From contig JAFRQH010000003.1 in NCBI GenBank assembly GCA_017428725.1, positions 62,001 through 126,000 of the forward strand: DNA of 64,000 bases, written 5' to 3'. The stretch's first letter is position 1; each line of letters starts with the position of its first letter. Below, piece after piece: positions 53,483 to 64,000 of the stretch. The translations under genes were made by a program, and so were the position numbers. The notes under the pieces are model-generated. The model had not been told where the DNA came from and searched no databases. It saw only the letters and a program-made list of their open reading frames with translations. Source of the stretch: Bacteroidales bacterium (GTDB lineage: Bacteria > Bacteroidota > Bacteroidia > Bacteroidales > UBA932).

Positions 53483-54466
53483 CTATTCCCACTCGATCGT
53501 GCCGGTCGGCTTCGGCGTGAGGTCGTACAGCACGCGGTTGACGCCCGGGACTTCCGTGATGATGCGCTGCGTGATGTGGTGCAGCAGCTTGTAGGGGATC
53601 TCCTCGATCGTGGCGGTCATCGCGTCGCGGGTGTTGACGGCACGGATGATGACCGGCCAGTCCCAGCTGCGCTTGTTGTCCTTGACGCCCGTCGACTTGT
53701 AGTCGGGCACGATGGTGAAATACTGCCATACCTTGCCCTCCAGGCCGTTCTTGGCAAACTCCTCGCGCAGGATGGCGTCGCTCTCGCGCAGGGCCTCCAG
53801 GCGGTCGCGCGTGATGGCGCCCGTGCAGCGCACGCCCAGGCCGGGGCCGGGGAACGGCTGGCGGAAGACCATATTGTCGGGCAGGCCGAGCTCCTTGCCG
53901 ACCACGCGGACCTCGTCCTTGAAGAGGAGCTTGATGGGCTCTACGAGCTCGAACTGCAGGTCCTCAGGCAGGCCGCCCACGTTGTGGTGGGACTTGACGG
54001 GGCCGGACTCCACGATGTCGGGATAGATCGTCCCCTGGGCCAGGAAGCTGATGCCCTCCAGCTTGCGGGCCTCCTCCTCGAACACGCGGATGAACTCTGC
54101 GCCGATGATCTTGCGTTTCTGCTCGGGATCGGCCACGCCGGCGAGCTTGTCGAGGAAGCGGTCCACGGCGTCCACGTACACCAGGTTGGCGTGGAGCTCG
54201 TCGCGGAAAACGCGCACCACCTGCTCGGCCTCGCCCTTGCGGAGCAGGCCGTGGTTGACGTGGACGGAGACCAGCTGCCGGCCGACGGCCTTGATGAGCA
54301 GGGCCGCCACCACGGAGGAGTCGACACCGCCCGACAGGGCCAGCAGGACCTTCTTGCTGCCGATCTGCGCACGCAGCGCCTGGATTTGTTCGTCAATGAA
54401 TTTCTGTGCCAGCGCGGGAGTCGTGATGCGCTCCATGTTCGCGGGGCGGACGTTACCTGTTGTCAT
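53483..54466 (-). CDS. GMP synthase ATP-pyrophosphatase-only copy (no glutaminase domain)
   Basis: A 327-residue protein matching only the C-terminal two-thirds of GuaA: PP-loop '[16 protein letters not shown]', '[13 protein letters not shown]', '[19 protein letters not shown]', '[10 protein letters not shown]' and the dimerisation end 'KPTGTIEWE'. Without a glutaminase domain it would need free ammonia or a separate partner. It sits 21 bases after full-length guaA, and the two proteins are clearly paralogous yet divergent, not a fresh duplication. Such forms are known as standalone GuaA ATPases in archaea and as 'ExsB family' proteins in some bacteria. An internal ATG at 54436 is an alternative start. 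Confidence 0.85.
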   Translation of the reverse strand: MTTGNVRPANMERITTPALAQKFIDEQIQALRAQIGSKKVLLALSGGVDSSVVAALLIKAVGRQLVSVHVNHGLLRKGEAEQVVRVFRDELHANLVYVDAVDRFLDKLAGVADPEQKRKIIGAEFIRVFEEEARKLEGISFLAQGTIYPDIVESGPVKSHHNVGGLPEDLQFELVEPIKLLFKDEVRVVGKELGLPDNMVFRQPFPGPGLGVRCTGAITRDRLEALRESDAILREEFAKNGLEGKVWQYFTIVPDYKSTGVKDNKRSWDWPVIIRAVNTRDAMTATIEEIPYKLLHHITQRIITEVPGVNRVLYDLTPKPTGTIEWE

Positions 54467-54487
54467 TGTGTATCGGTTTTTGAATCG

Positions 54488-57605
<3,118 letters not shown>

Positions 57606-57630
57606 TCAACAATTTATCCCGCATTCTTCG

Positions 57631-57638
57631 TACATTTG
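57631..57638 (+). promoter_or_regulatory. -7 element for the PrsW gene, near-leaderless
   Basis: TACATTTG, with only six bases before the ATG at 57645. The -33 is weak. Confidence 0.5.
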
Positions 57639-57644
57639 CAGTGT

Positions 57645-58463
57645 ATGATCTGGATTCTGTTTTCGGCAGTCCTTCCCGCCCTGGTGCTGGTCTTTCTCAT
57701 CTACCGCAAGGACCAGTACCGCAAGGAGCCGGCCCGGCAGCTCGTAAAGGCCTTCTGCTACGGCTGTCTGGCCGCTCCCGCGTCCCTGCTGCTCTCCACG
57801 CCCGCGGAGGCGGTCGGCCTGTTCACCCTCGGGACCGATGGCGTCGCGGCTGGGTTCCGCACCGCCCTCTTCGGCGCAGCCCTGCCGGAAGAGCTCTTCA
57901 AGCTGGCCTTCCTCTGGCTGCTGCTGCGCCGCAACCCGGACTACGACGAGTATGTGGACGGCATCGTCTACGCCGTCTGTGTGGGGATGGGCTTCGCCGC
58001 GCTGGAGAATATCGGATACCTCTTCCAGAATATGGACAATTGGGGCACCGTGGGGACCCTGCGCGCCATCTTCTCGGTCCCGGCCCACTTCTTCTTCGCC
58101 GTCGCGATGGGCTATTTCTTCGCCTGCGGCAGCTTCGGGGACCCCGCCCGGCGCAGCGTCAACTACGCCCTGGCGCTGCTCGTTCCCGTGGCCCAGCACA
58201 CCGCCTTCGACTGGCTGGCGTTCTGCTTCGGCACGCCGGGCATCCTCGGCGGCCTCGCCATCGCCCTCTTCTTCGGCCTCTACATCCTTATGGCCAAGCG
58301 CAGCCGCCAGCGCGTCCGCGCCCACCTCGACCGCGACAGGGAAATAATGGACGCCCCGCACCTCCCGGACATCCCCGACCTCGCTGACGTCCCGGATCTC
58401 ACGGACCCCACGATCATCCCGGATCTCCCCGACACCCATTCCGACACTTCCGTCGACGCCTGA
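57645..58463 (+). CDS. PrsW-like intramembrane protease
   Basis: A 272-residue membrane protein with about seven helices. It carries the PrsW/CPBP-like motifs in order: 'LPEELFKLAF' (Glu82, Glu83), 'GFAALENIGYLF' (Glu121, Asn122), 'VPAHFFFAVAMGY' (His148) and 'QHTAFDW' (His185). PrsW of Bacillus cleaves an anti-sigma factor; the target here is unknown. The last ~35 residues form an acidic, proline-rich tail with repeated 'PDL' units, an unusual addition. Divergent from guaB. Confidence 0.87.
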   Translation: MIWILFSAVLPALVLVFLIYRKDQYRKEPARQLVKAFCYGCLAAPASLLLSTPAEAVGLFTLGTDGVAAGFRTALFGAALPEELFKLAFLWLLLRRNPDYDEYVDGIVYAVCVGMGFAALENIGYLFQNMDNWGTVGTLRAIFSVPAHFFFAVAMGYFFACGSFGDPARRSVNYALALLVPVAQHTAFDWLAFCFGTPGILGGLAIALFFGLYILMAKRSRQRVRAHLDRDREIMDAPHLPDIPDLADVPDLTDPTIIPDLPDTHSDTSVDA

Positions 58464-58777
58464 TCCTTCCTCCCCTTAGACTCCCCCCGTCGCTTCGCTC
58501 CGAATCTACCTTCACCCTTCCGGAATGCTCCTCAAAGGACCCTGCCTGTCTCGCTGTAGCATTCCGGTCGGGAGCATTCTCTTGGTGCCGTTTTTGTTTT
58601 ACGGGCGAGTCAGGCAGACCCCCGGAAAACCGTGGCCGCCCGTGGCCTCGTGAACGGGAGGGGCCCGCCGGACCGAAGGGACGGTGGGAGGGATAGCGCG
58701 AAGCGCGTAGTTTTCTGGGGGTCTGCCTGCGAGCTGTCAAGAACGGCACAACTGCCTGCGAGCAGCATTCCGGGAGA
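58464..58777. repeat. Repeat-dense non-coding region with a 20-bp inverted repeat
   Basis: No gene seen in these 314 bases. They hold the 18-base motif (58489-58506) shared with 24085-24102; a 10-bp inverted repeat (58520-58529 with 58558-58567, CCGGAATGCT); further GGAGCATTC/GCATTCCGG variants near 58570 and 58765; and a 20-bp inverted repeat (58611-58630 with 58710-58729, 19 of 20 pairs) enclosing 79 GC-rich bases, which themselves contain a small CGCG-AAG-CGCG hairpin. This could be a dispersed palindromic element or a structured RNA. Confidence 0.6.
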
Positions 58778-59758
58778 TTACTGAAGGATAGCAGCCTCGT
58801 CCCGCTTGCGCTTGCGGTACATCTGCCAGGTATTGTAGACGTTGTGCCAGATGGAGTAGAAGCCGCCGGCCACGGAGACGACCGGCGAGAGGAAGGTGTA
58901 GCCCATCCAGATGCCGAAGACCGTGTTCTTCTGGCCGAGGGCCTGGCCGGCGGAGATGGGACACTGGTAGCGCCTGCCGATCCGGCGGCCCAGCCAGAAC
59001 TGCAGCACGCAGGTCAGCAGAGAAGCGACGCCCGTCTCCCACAGCACCACGGCGCCGGATTCGTTCTGCACGATGGCGCGCGTGCTCATCAGGATGGCGA
59101 GCGTCAGCGAGACAGCCCAGATGTAGAACGACATCCCGGCGTACTTGAGCAGCCAGGCGTGGAGCCCGGGCAGCAGGTAGCGGATCAGCCAGGCCAGCAG
59201 GCAGGGCAGGATCAGCAGCGGGAACACCTTGGCGAGGATCGTGGAGAAAGCCTGCCAGAAAGTGAGCCCGGCGATAGGATGGATCAGCGGCACCAGCAGC
59301 GGCACCAGCACGGCCACGGCGAGGTTGATCAGCACCGTGTAGGTGACCACCCCCGCCATATTGCCGCCCAGCTTGCCCGTCACCACGGCACAGGCCGTGG
59401 CCGTGGGGCAGATCAGGCACAGCATCGCCGCCTCCACGCCATAATAGAAAGGAATATGCGGACAGAACGCCAGCACCAGGGCCAGCGCCACGAAACTCAC
59501 GCACTGGAAGAGCAGCAGCCAGAGCATCCACTTGTGGGGACGCATCTGGCGCGGCTCGATCTTGACGAAACTCAGGAACAGCATCGCAAAGAGCAGCAGC
59601 GGCTGCACCTGTTTGACGATACGCTCCAGCACCGGCCCGGCAGGATGCAGGGCCGGGATGGCGTGATAGACCAGATAAAGGGAGGCGCCCACGATCATGC
59701 CGATGATGAGCGCCCAGTCCCTGAGAAACTTACCGAATGTGTAGCGGTACTCCCCCAT
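58778..59758 (-). CDS. Bile acid:sodium symporter (BASS/SBF-like) family transporter
   Basis: A 326-residue membrane protein with about nine helices ('LIIGMIVGASLYLVYHAIP', 'PLLLFAMLFLSFVKI', and so on). 'CLICPTATACAVVTGKLGGN' is the conserved cross-over region of BASS-type transporters, which move organic acids with sodium. The start at 59758 overlaps the stop of purD-folD by one base, so it is the last gene of the purine operon. The substrate is unknown. Confidence 0.78.
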   Translation of the reverse strand: MGEYRYTFGKFLRDWALIIGMIVGASLYLVYHAIPALHPAGPVLERIVKQVQPLLLFAMLFLSFVKIEPRQMRPHKWMLWLLLFQCVSFVALALVLAFCPHIPFYYGVEAAMLCLICPTATACAVVTGKLGGNMAGVVTYTVLINLAVAVLVPLLVPLIHPIAGLTFWQAFSTILAKVFPLLILPCLLAWLIRYLLPGLHAWLLKYAGMSFYIWAVSLTLAILMSTRAIVQNESGAVVLWETGVASLLTCVLQFWLGRRIGRRYQCPISAGQALGQKNTVFGIWMGYTFLSPVVSVAGGFYSIWHNVYNTWQMYRKRKRDEAAILQ

Positions 59759-61866
59759 TATCCCTGCATCCGGGCGAGGAAGCACTCGACCGTGTTCTCC
59801 ATCAGCATCGCGATGGTCATCGGGCCCACACCGCCCGGCACGGGCGTGATCCAGGAGGCACGCTGGCGGGCGCCGACGAAGTCGACGTCCCCGCAGAGCT
59901 TGCCCTCCGCGTTGCGGTTCATCCCGACATCGATCACCACGGCCCCGCTCTTGACCATATCGCCCGTCACCACGTTCTCGCGGCCCACGGCCACGACCAG
60001 CACGTCGGCCTGCAGCGTCACGGACTTAAGGTCCTTCGTACGGGAATGCGCGATGATGACCGTGGCGTTGCGGTCCAGCAGGAGCTTGGCCACGGGCTTG
60101 CCGACGATGTTGCTGCGGCCCACGACCACGGCCGTCTTGCCGCACAGGTCGATGCCGGACTCGTCGATCAGCCGCAGGATCCCCTTGGGCGTGCAGGGCA
60201 CGCTGCAGGGACGGCCGAGCCAGAGGTCGCCCACATTGAGCACGTGGAAGCCGTCCACGTCCTTCTCCTTGGCGATCGCGTCGATCACGCGCGCCTCGTC
60301 GATCTGCTTGGGCAGCGGGAGCTGGACGAGGATGCCGTCCACCTCCGGGTCGCGGTTGAGCGTGTCGATCATCTGCAGCAGGGCCTCCTCGGAGACGTCC
60401 TCCGCCATCGTGATCAGGCGGGAATTCATCCCCACATAGATGGCGGTCTTGACCTTGTTGCGGACATAGACCTGGCTCGCCGGGTTATTGCCCACGATGA
60501 TGACGGCCAGCGAGGGCTTGCGGCCGTACTTGACCTCCAGCCGCCCCACGCGCTCCTTGAGCTCCTCCTTGATGGCGCCCGAGAGGGCCTTGCCGTCCAG
60601 CAGGCGGCCGTCCAGCGCCACGTGGGCTATGTCGCGGCGGTAGAAGAGCGCCTCGCAGGAGATCTTGGCGACCTCCGCGTAGACCTTCTGCTGCGCGGCG
60701 CGGATGTCCGCACCCTCGGCGACGACCATCATCACGCGGCCGCCGTTGGTCAGGAGCTTGCCGTCGGCGAAGCGGGTCCCCATATGGTAGACCTTGGCGT
60801 CCACATCCTCCACGCCGCAGATCTCGGCGCCCTTGGGATAGGATCCGGGATAGCCCTTGGAGGCCAGCACGACGCCGAGCGTCACGGCGTCGCGCCAGAG
60901 AGGCTGCGCCGCCGGGCGTCCCTCCGCCACAGCCTCGAAGATGTCGTAGATATCGCTCTCCAGCAGCGGCAGCACGACCTCGGTCTCGGGGTCGCCGAAA
61001 CGCGCGTTGAACTCGATGACCTTGACCCCGTCCGGGGTCTTCATCAGCCCGCCGTAGAGCACGCCGGAGAGCGGGCAGCCCTCGGCGCACATCGCCTTGG
61101 CAGTGGCCTCCAGGATGTGCTCCAGCGCGAAAGCGCGGTCCTCCGCCGTGATGAAGGGCAGGCCCGTGTAGGCGCCCATTCCCCCGGTGTTGGGACCCTT
61201 GTCGCCGTCGAAGGCGCGCTTGTGGTCCTGGGCGAGCGGCATCGGGTAGACGCGCTCGCCGTCCACGAAGGCCATGAACGAGAATTCCGGCCCCGTGAGG
61301 AAATCCTCCACGACCACGCGCCCCTTGCCGAAGGCCTCGTCCAGCAGCATGCTGCGCAGCGCGGCCTCGGCCTCCGCGGCGTTGGCGGCGATCACGACGC
61401 CCTTGCCGGCGGCCAGCCCGTCGTACTTGAGCACGGCCGGGAAAGGCCGGGCGTTCACGTACGCGAGCGCCTCGTCGAAGTCGTCGAAACTGCGGTAACC
61501 CGCCGTGGGCACGCCGTATTTGTCCATCAGGACCTTGGCGAACTCCTTGCTGCTCTCGATGCGCGTGGCGGCCTGCGTGTGGCCGAAGATCCGCAGGCCG
61601 GCGGCGCGGAAGGCATCCACGATGCCGACCGCCAGCGCCGCCTCCGGACCCACGACCGTGAGGTCGATCCCCTTCTCCTGCGCAAAGCGCAGCAGGCCGG
61701 CCACTTCCGTGTCCTTGAGCGGGACGTTCTCGGCCTGCAGGCCGATACCGGCATTGCCGGGGGCGCAGTAGATCTTGGCGACCTGCGGGGAGCGGCTGAG
61801 CGCATCCACGATGGCGTGGCAGCGTCCGCCGCCACCCACCACCAACACTTTCTTACCCTGTGCCAT
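59758..61866 (-). CDS. PurD-FolD fusion: GAR synthetase joined to methylene-THF dehydrogenase/cyclohydrolase
   Basis: A single 702-residue frame containing two complete enzymes. Residues 1-~415 are phosphoribosylamine-glycine ligase: 'GGGGRCHAIV' (usually GGGGREHA), 'LKYDGLAAGKGVVIA', 'GPNTGGMGAYT', 'VIEFNARFGDPETEVVLP' and the terminal 'FYRRDIAH'. Residues ~418-702 are FolD: 'LLDGKALSGAIKEEL', 'PASQVYVRNK' (Tyr467, Lys471), 'VQLPLPKQI', 'DVDGFHVLNVG', 'VVGRSNIVGKPV' and 'TPVPGGVGPMT'. The linker is only about four residues, with no internal start codon at the junction. FolD makes the 10-formyl-THF used by PurN and PurH, whose genes lie directly upstream in the same operon. Confidence 0.93.
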   Translation of the reverse strand: MAQGKKVLVVGGGGRCHAIVDALSRSPQVAKIYCAPGNAGIGLQAENVPLKDTEVAGLLRFAQEKGIDLTVVGPEAALAVGIVDAFRAAGLRIFGHTQAATRIESSKEFAKVLMDKYGVPTAGYRSFDDFDEALAYVNARPFPAVLKYDGLAAGKGVVIAANAAEAEAALRSMLLDEAFGKGRVVVEDFLTGPEFSFMAFVDGERVYPMPLAQDHKRAFDGDKGPNTGGMGAYTGLPFITAEDRAFALEHILEATAKAMCAEGCPLSGVLYGGLMKTPDGVKVIEFNARFGDPETEVVLPLLESDIYDIFEAVAEGRPAAQPLWRDAVTLGVVLASKGYPGSYPKGAEICGVEDVDAKVYHMGTRFADGKLLTNGGRVMMVVAEGADIRAAQQKVYAEVAKISCEALFYRRDIAHVALDGRLLDGKALSGAIKEELKERVGRLEVKYGRKPSLAVIIVGNNPASQVYVRNKVKTAIYVGMNSRLITMAEDVSEEALLQMIDTLNRDPEVDGILVQLPLPKQIDEARVIDAIAKEKDVDGFHVLNVGDLWLGRPCSVPCTPKGILRLIDESGIDLCGKTAVVVGRSNIVGKPVAKLLLDRNATVIIAHSRTKDLKSVTLQADVLVVAVGRENVVTGDMVKSGAVVIDVGMNRNAEGKLCGDVDFVGARQRASWITPVPGGVGPMTIAMLMENTVECFLARMQG

Positions 61867-61875
61867 AGCCGCCTC

Positions 61876-63408
61876 CTAATGCTTGAAGTGACGGATCCCG
61901 GTGAAGAGCATCGTGATGCCGAGTTCGTCGGCCTTGGCCACGGCGTCCGCGTCGCGGATGCTGCCGCCCGGCTGGACGATGGCGCTCACGCCATACTGCG
62001 CGGCCAGCGCCACGGTGTCGTCGAAGGGCAGGAAGCCGTCGGAGGCCAGCACGAGCCCCTCGGTGAAGCCGGCGGCCTGCGCCTGCTTGAGGGCAATCTC
62101 GGCGGAGCCCACGCGGTTGGTCTGGCCGGCGCCCACCCCGATGGTGTGGCCGTCGCGCACCACGGCGATGGCGTTGGACTTGACGTGCTTGACGATACGC
62201 CAGCCGAAGTCGAGGTCGGCCATCTGCGCGTCCGTCGGACGGACCTTGGTCACGCACATCTCCGGCGCCACGGCCTCCACGGCGGTGTCGAGCTGCTGGG
62301 CGAGCATCCCGCCGTTCACGCCCACGTACTGCATCGGGGCCTTGGACTCGGGGTGCATCGGCACCTCCAGCACGCGGAGGTTCTTCTTGGCGGAGAGGAT
62401 CTCCAGCGCCTCCGGGCTGAAGGACGGGGCGATCACGATTTCCAGGAAGATGGGCTTCATCCCGCGCGCCACCTCGGCGGTGAGCTCGCGGTTCACGCCC
62501 ACGATACCGCCGTAGATGCTGACCTTGTCAGCCTCGTAGGCGGCCTGCCAGGCCTCCTCGATGGTGCTTCCCACGGCCGCACCGCAGGGATTCATGTGTT
62601 TGAGGGCTACACAGAACGGCGCATCGGGGAAGTCCCGCAGCACGTTCAGCGCGGCGTTGGCATCCTGGATGTTGTTGTAGGACAGCTCCTTACCCTGGAT
62701 CTGGCGGGCGAAGGCCAGCGAATAGGGAGCCGGCTCCATCGCCGCGTAGAACTTCGCGGCCTGGTGGGGATTCTCGCCGTAGCGCAGGGGCTGCTTGAGG
62801 TCGTATTCGAGGAAGAGTTTCTCGTTCAGGCCGGCCTGGGCGCGCATATACGTGGCGATGCACATATCATACTCCGCCGTGTGGGTATAGGCCTTGGCGG
62901 AGAGCTTCAGGCGCGTCTCGTCGCAGGTCTTGCCGTTCTGCCGGAGCTCGGCGAGCACGGTATCGTAGTCGGCGGGGTCGCAGACGATGGTCACGTCACG
63001 CCAGTTCTTGGCGGCGCTGCGCACCATCGACGGACCGCCGATGTCGATGTTCTCGATGGCATCCGCCATGCTCACGCCCTCCTTGGCAATGGTCTGCCGG
63101 AAGGGATAGAGGTTGACGCACACCAGGTCGATGGTTCCGATCCCCTGCTCCGCGAGCGTCTGCATATGCTCCGGCAGTTCGCGGCGCGCGAGGATTCCCC
63201 CGTGCACCTTGGGGTGGAGGGTCTTGACGCGGCCGTCGAGGATCTCGGGGAATCCCGTGACCTCGCTGATGCCCACGGTCTTCACGCCGCTGCTCTCCAG
63301 CAGCTTCTGCGTGCCGCCCGTGGCGATGATGGTCCAGCCCAGGTCGATCAGGCCCCGCACGAACGGCACGAGCCCGGTCTTGTCACTTACACTAACTAAC
63401 GCCCTCAT
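61876..63408 (-). CDS. purH: Bifunctional AICAR formyltransferase/IMP cyclohydrolase
   Basis: A 510-residue enzyme for the last two steps of IMP synthesis. The N-terminal cyclohydrolase (MGS-like) domain shows 'ALVSVSDKTGLVPFVRGL', 'ATGGTQKLLESSGV' and 'TLHPKVHGGILARR'; the formyltransferase domain shows 'RYGENPHQAAKFY', 'LKHMNPCGAAVG' (Lys-His active pair) and 'DGFLPFDDTV'. Uses 10-formyl-THF. Its ATG overlaps the purN stop by four bases, and purD-folD follows nine bases after its stop. Confidence 0.95.
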   Translation of the reverse strand: MRALVSVSDKTGLVPFVRGLIDLGWTIIATGGTQKLLESSGVKTVGISEVTGFPEILDGRVKTLHPKVHGGILARRELPEHMQTLAEQGIGTIDLVCVNLYPFRQTIAKEGVSMADAIENIDIGGPSMVRSAAKNWRDVTIVCDPADYDTVLAELRQNGKTCDETRLKLSAKAYTHTAEYDMCIATYMRAQAGLNEKLFLEYDLKQPLRYGENPHQAAKFYAAMEPAPYSLAFARQIQGKELSYNNIQDANAALNVLRDFPDAPFCVALKHMNPCGAAVGSTIEEAWQAAYEADKVSIYGGIVGVNRELTAEVARGMKPIFLEIVIAPSFSPEALEILSAKKNLRVLEVPMHPESKAPMQYVGVNGGMLAQQLDTAVEAVAPEMCVTKVRPTDAQMADLDFGWRIVKHVKSNAIAVVRDGHTIGVGAGQTNRVGSAEIALKQAQAAGFTEGLVLASDGFLPFDDTVALAAQYGVSAIVQPGGSIRDADAVAKADELGITMLFTGIRHFKH

Positions 63409-63974
63409 AGGTTCTTCAACAACTTTTGGATGGTTTCAATATACAATGCGTGTTCGATCTTCTGGCCGATGCGGTGGACCTCCGCCGGGTCGTCCCCGTC
63501 GTATTCGAAGGCCCGCTGGGCGATGATCTTCCCGCCGTCCAGGTCGGCATTCACCCAATGGATGGTGATCCCGTAGACCTTGACGCCGTAGGCCACCGCA
63601 TCCTCCACCGCGTGCGCGCCCTTGAAGGCGGGCAGCAGCGAAGGATGGATGTTGATGATGCGCCCGCCATAGGCGTCCAGCAGCACATCGGAGATGATGC
63701 GCATGTAGCCGGCCAGGCACACCAGGTCGATGCCCGCGGCGTCCATCCGGCGGATGACCTCCCGCTCGAACTCGGCCTTGGAGCCGAAAGACTTCGGCGA
63801 AGCGACGAAGGCCGGCACGCCGAAGCGCTCTGCACGGGCCACTACGGCGGCGCCGGGCTTGTCACAGACCATCAGGGCCACCTCCGCATCCAGCCGCCCG
63901 TCGGCACAGGCCTGGGCGATGGCTTCGAAGTTGGTCCCTGATCCGCTGGCGAAAACCGCTAGCCGTTTCTTCAT
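63405..63974 (-). CDS. purN: Phosphoribosylglycinamide formyltransferase
   Basis: A 189-residue enzyme adding a formyl group from 10-formyl-THF to GAR. 'LAVFASGSGTNFEAI' is the phosphate loop; 'YMRIISDVLLDAYGGRIINIHPSLLPAFKG' holds the catalytic Asn and His, and 'VKVYGITIHWVNADLDGGKII' the catalytic Asp region (His-Trp replaces the more common His-Phe). It overlaps purH by ATGA. It uses the GAR made by the PurD half of the fusion two genes downstream. Confidence 0.95.
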   Translation of the reverse strand: MKKRLAVFASGSGTNFEAIAQACADGRLDAEVALMVCDKPGAAVVARAERFGVPAFVASPKSFGSKAEFEREVIRRMDAAGIDLVCLAGYMRIISDVLLDAYGGRIINIHPSLLPAFKGAHAVEDAVAYGVKVYGITIHWVNADLDGGKIIAQRAFEYDGDDPAEVHRIGQKIEHALYIETIQKLLKNL

Positions 63975-64000
63975 CGCAGGATGAGGTTCAGCCCCGGCTT
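63971..64000 (-). CDS. Possible 3' end of an upstream gene overlapping purN
   Basis: On the minus strand the edge of the window reads as nine codons (KPGLNLILR) ending in TGA that overlaps the purN ATG by four bases, the same ATGA coupling as purN-purH. Too little is visible to identify it; the open frame could be chance. Confidence 0.3.
   Translation of the reverse strand, partial: KPGLNLILR

Overview
This 64 kb window looks like chromosomal DNA from a high-GC member of the Bacteroidales. The evidence is a SusC/SusD pair, a hybrid two-component regulator with a periplasmic propeller, many lipoprotein-type glycan-degrading enzymes, repeated Bacteroidota promoter elements (TAnnTTTG, often with TTTG or TTG about 20 bases upstream) and the absence of obvious Shine-Dalgarno sequences. 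GC content is high for the order; a gut or rumen Cryptobacteroides- or Rikenellaceae-like lineage is a reasonable guess, not a demonstrated one. No CRISPR array, prophage, insertion sequence or rRNA was seen.

Layout. 1-8.8 kb is housekeeping: the end of a TerB-like gene, an rpsA-rnz-glucosaminidase operon, recR, corA and a divergent mntP-type exporter, fba, and gmk-nadD. 8.8-16 kb is a pectin cluster directly behind nadD: a CE8-type pectin methylesterase, a double alpha/beta-hydrolase, a PL4-type rhamnogalacturonan lyase and a CE12-type acetylesterase, facing a YhcH/EbgC-like lipoprotein. 16.5-19.9 kb is an acyl-AMP ligase-fabF-fabZ operon. 20-24.7 kb has a membrane LytTR regulator, a lone GH2 lipoprotein, two tRNA-Lys genes and a repeat-rich scar with a truncated beta-propeller gene. 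24.8-39.5 kb is a polysaccharide utilisation locus: an HTCS regulator on the plus strand converging on a minus-strand operon susC-susD-GH78-CE15-GH2. 39.6-47.4 kb adds a patatin-barrel protein and a GH27 alpha-galactosidase, divergent from GH29 and GH97 genes. 47.4-52 kb has a HAD phosphatase, a second acyl-AMP ligase and htpG. 52-64 kb is nucleotide metabolism: guaB-guaA-PPase-only guaA-uraA, a PrsW protease, and purN-purH-(purD-folD fusion)-BASS transporter.

How the parts fit. The pectin enzymes form a plausible pathway for rhamnogalacturonan: demethylation and deacetylation (CE8, CE12, CE15-like), backbone cleavage (PL4), import (SusCD) and removal of rhamnose, uronic acid or galactose, and fucose (GH78, GH2, GH27/GH97, GH29). 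Substrate assignments are inferred from family membership. The purine genes are unusual in two ways: the folate enzyme FolD is fused to PurD beside the two formyl-folate-dependent steps (PurN, PurH), and GMP synthase exists both as a full-length enzyme and as a glutaminase-less copy.

I did not find a clearly new defence or mobile system. The most useful leads are the PurD-FolD fusion, the duplicated GMP synthase, the double esterase with a lost nucleophile, the patatin-barrel protein, and two repeat-dense intergenic elements near 24.0-24.3 kb and 58.5-58.8 kb.
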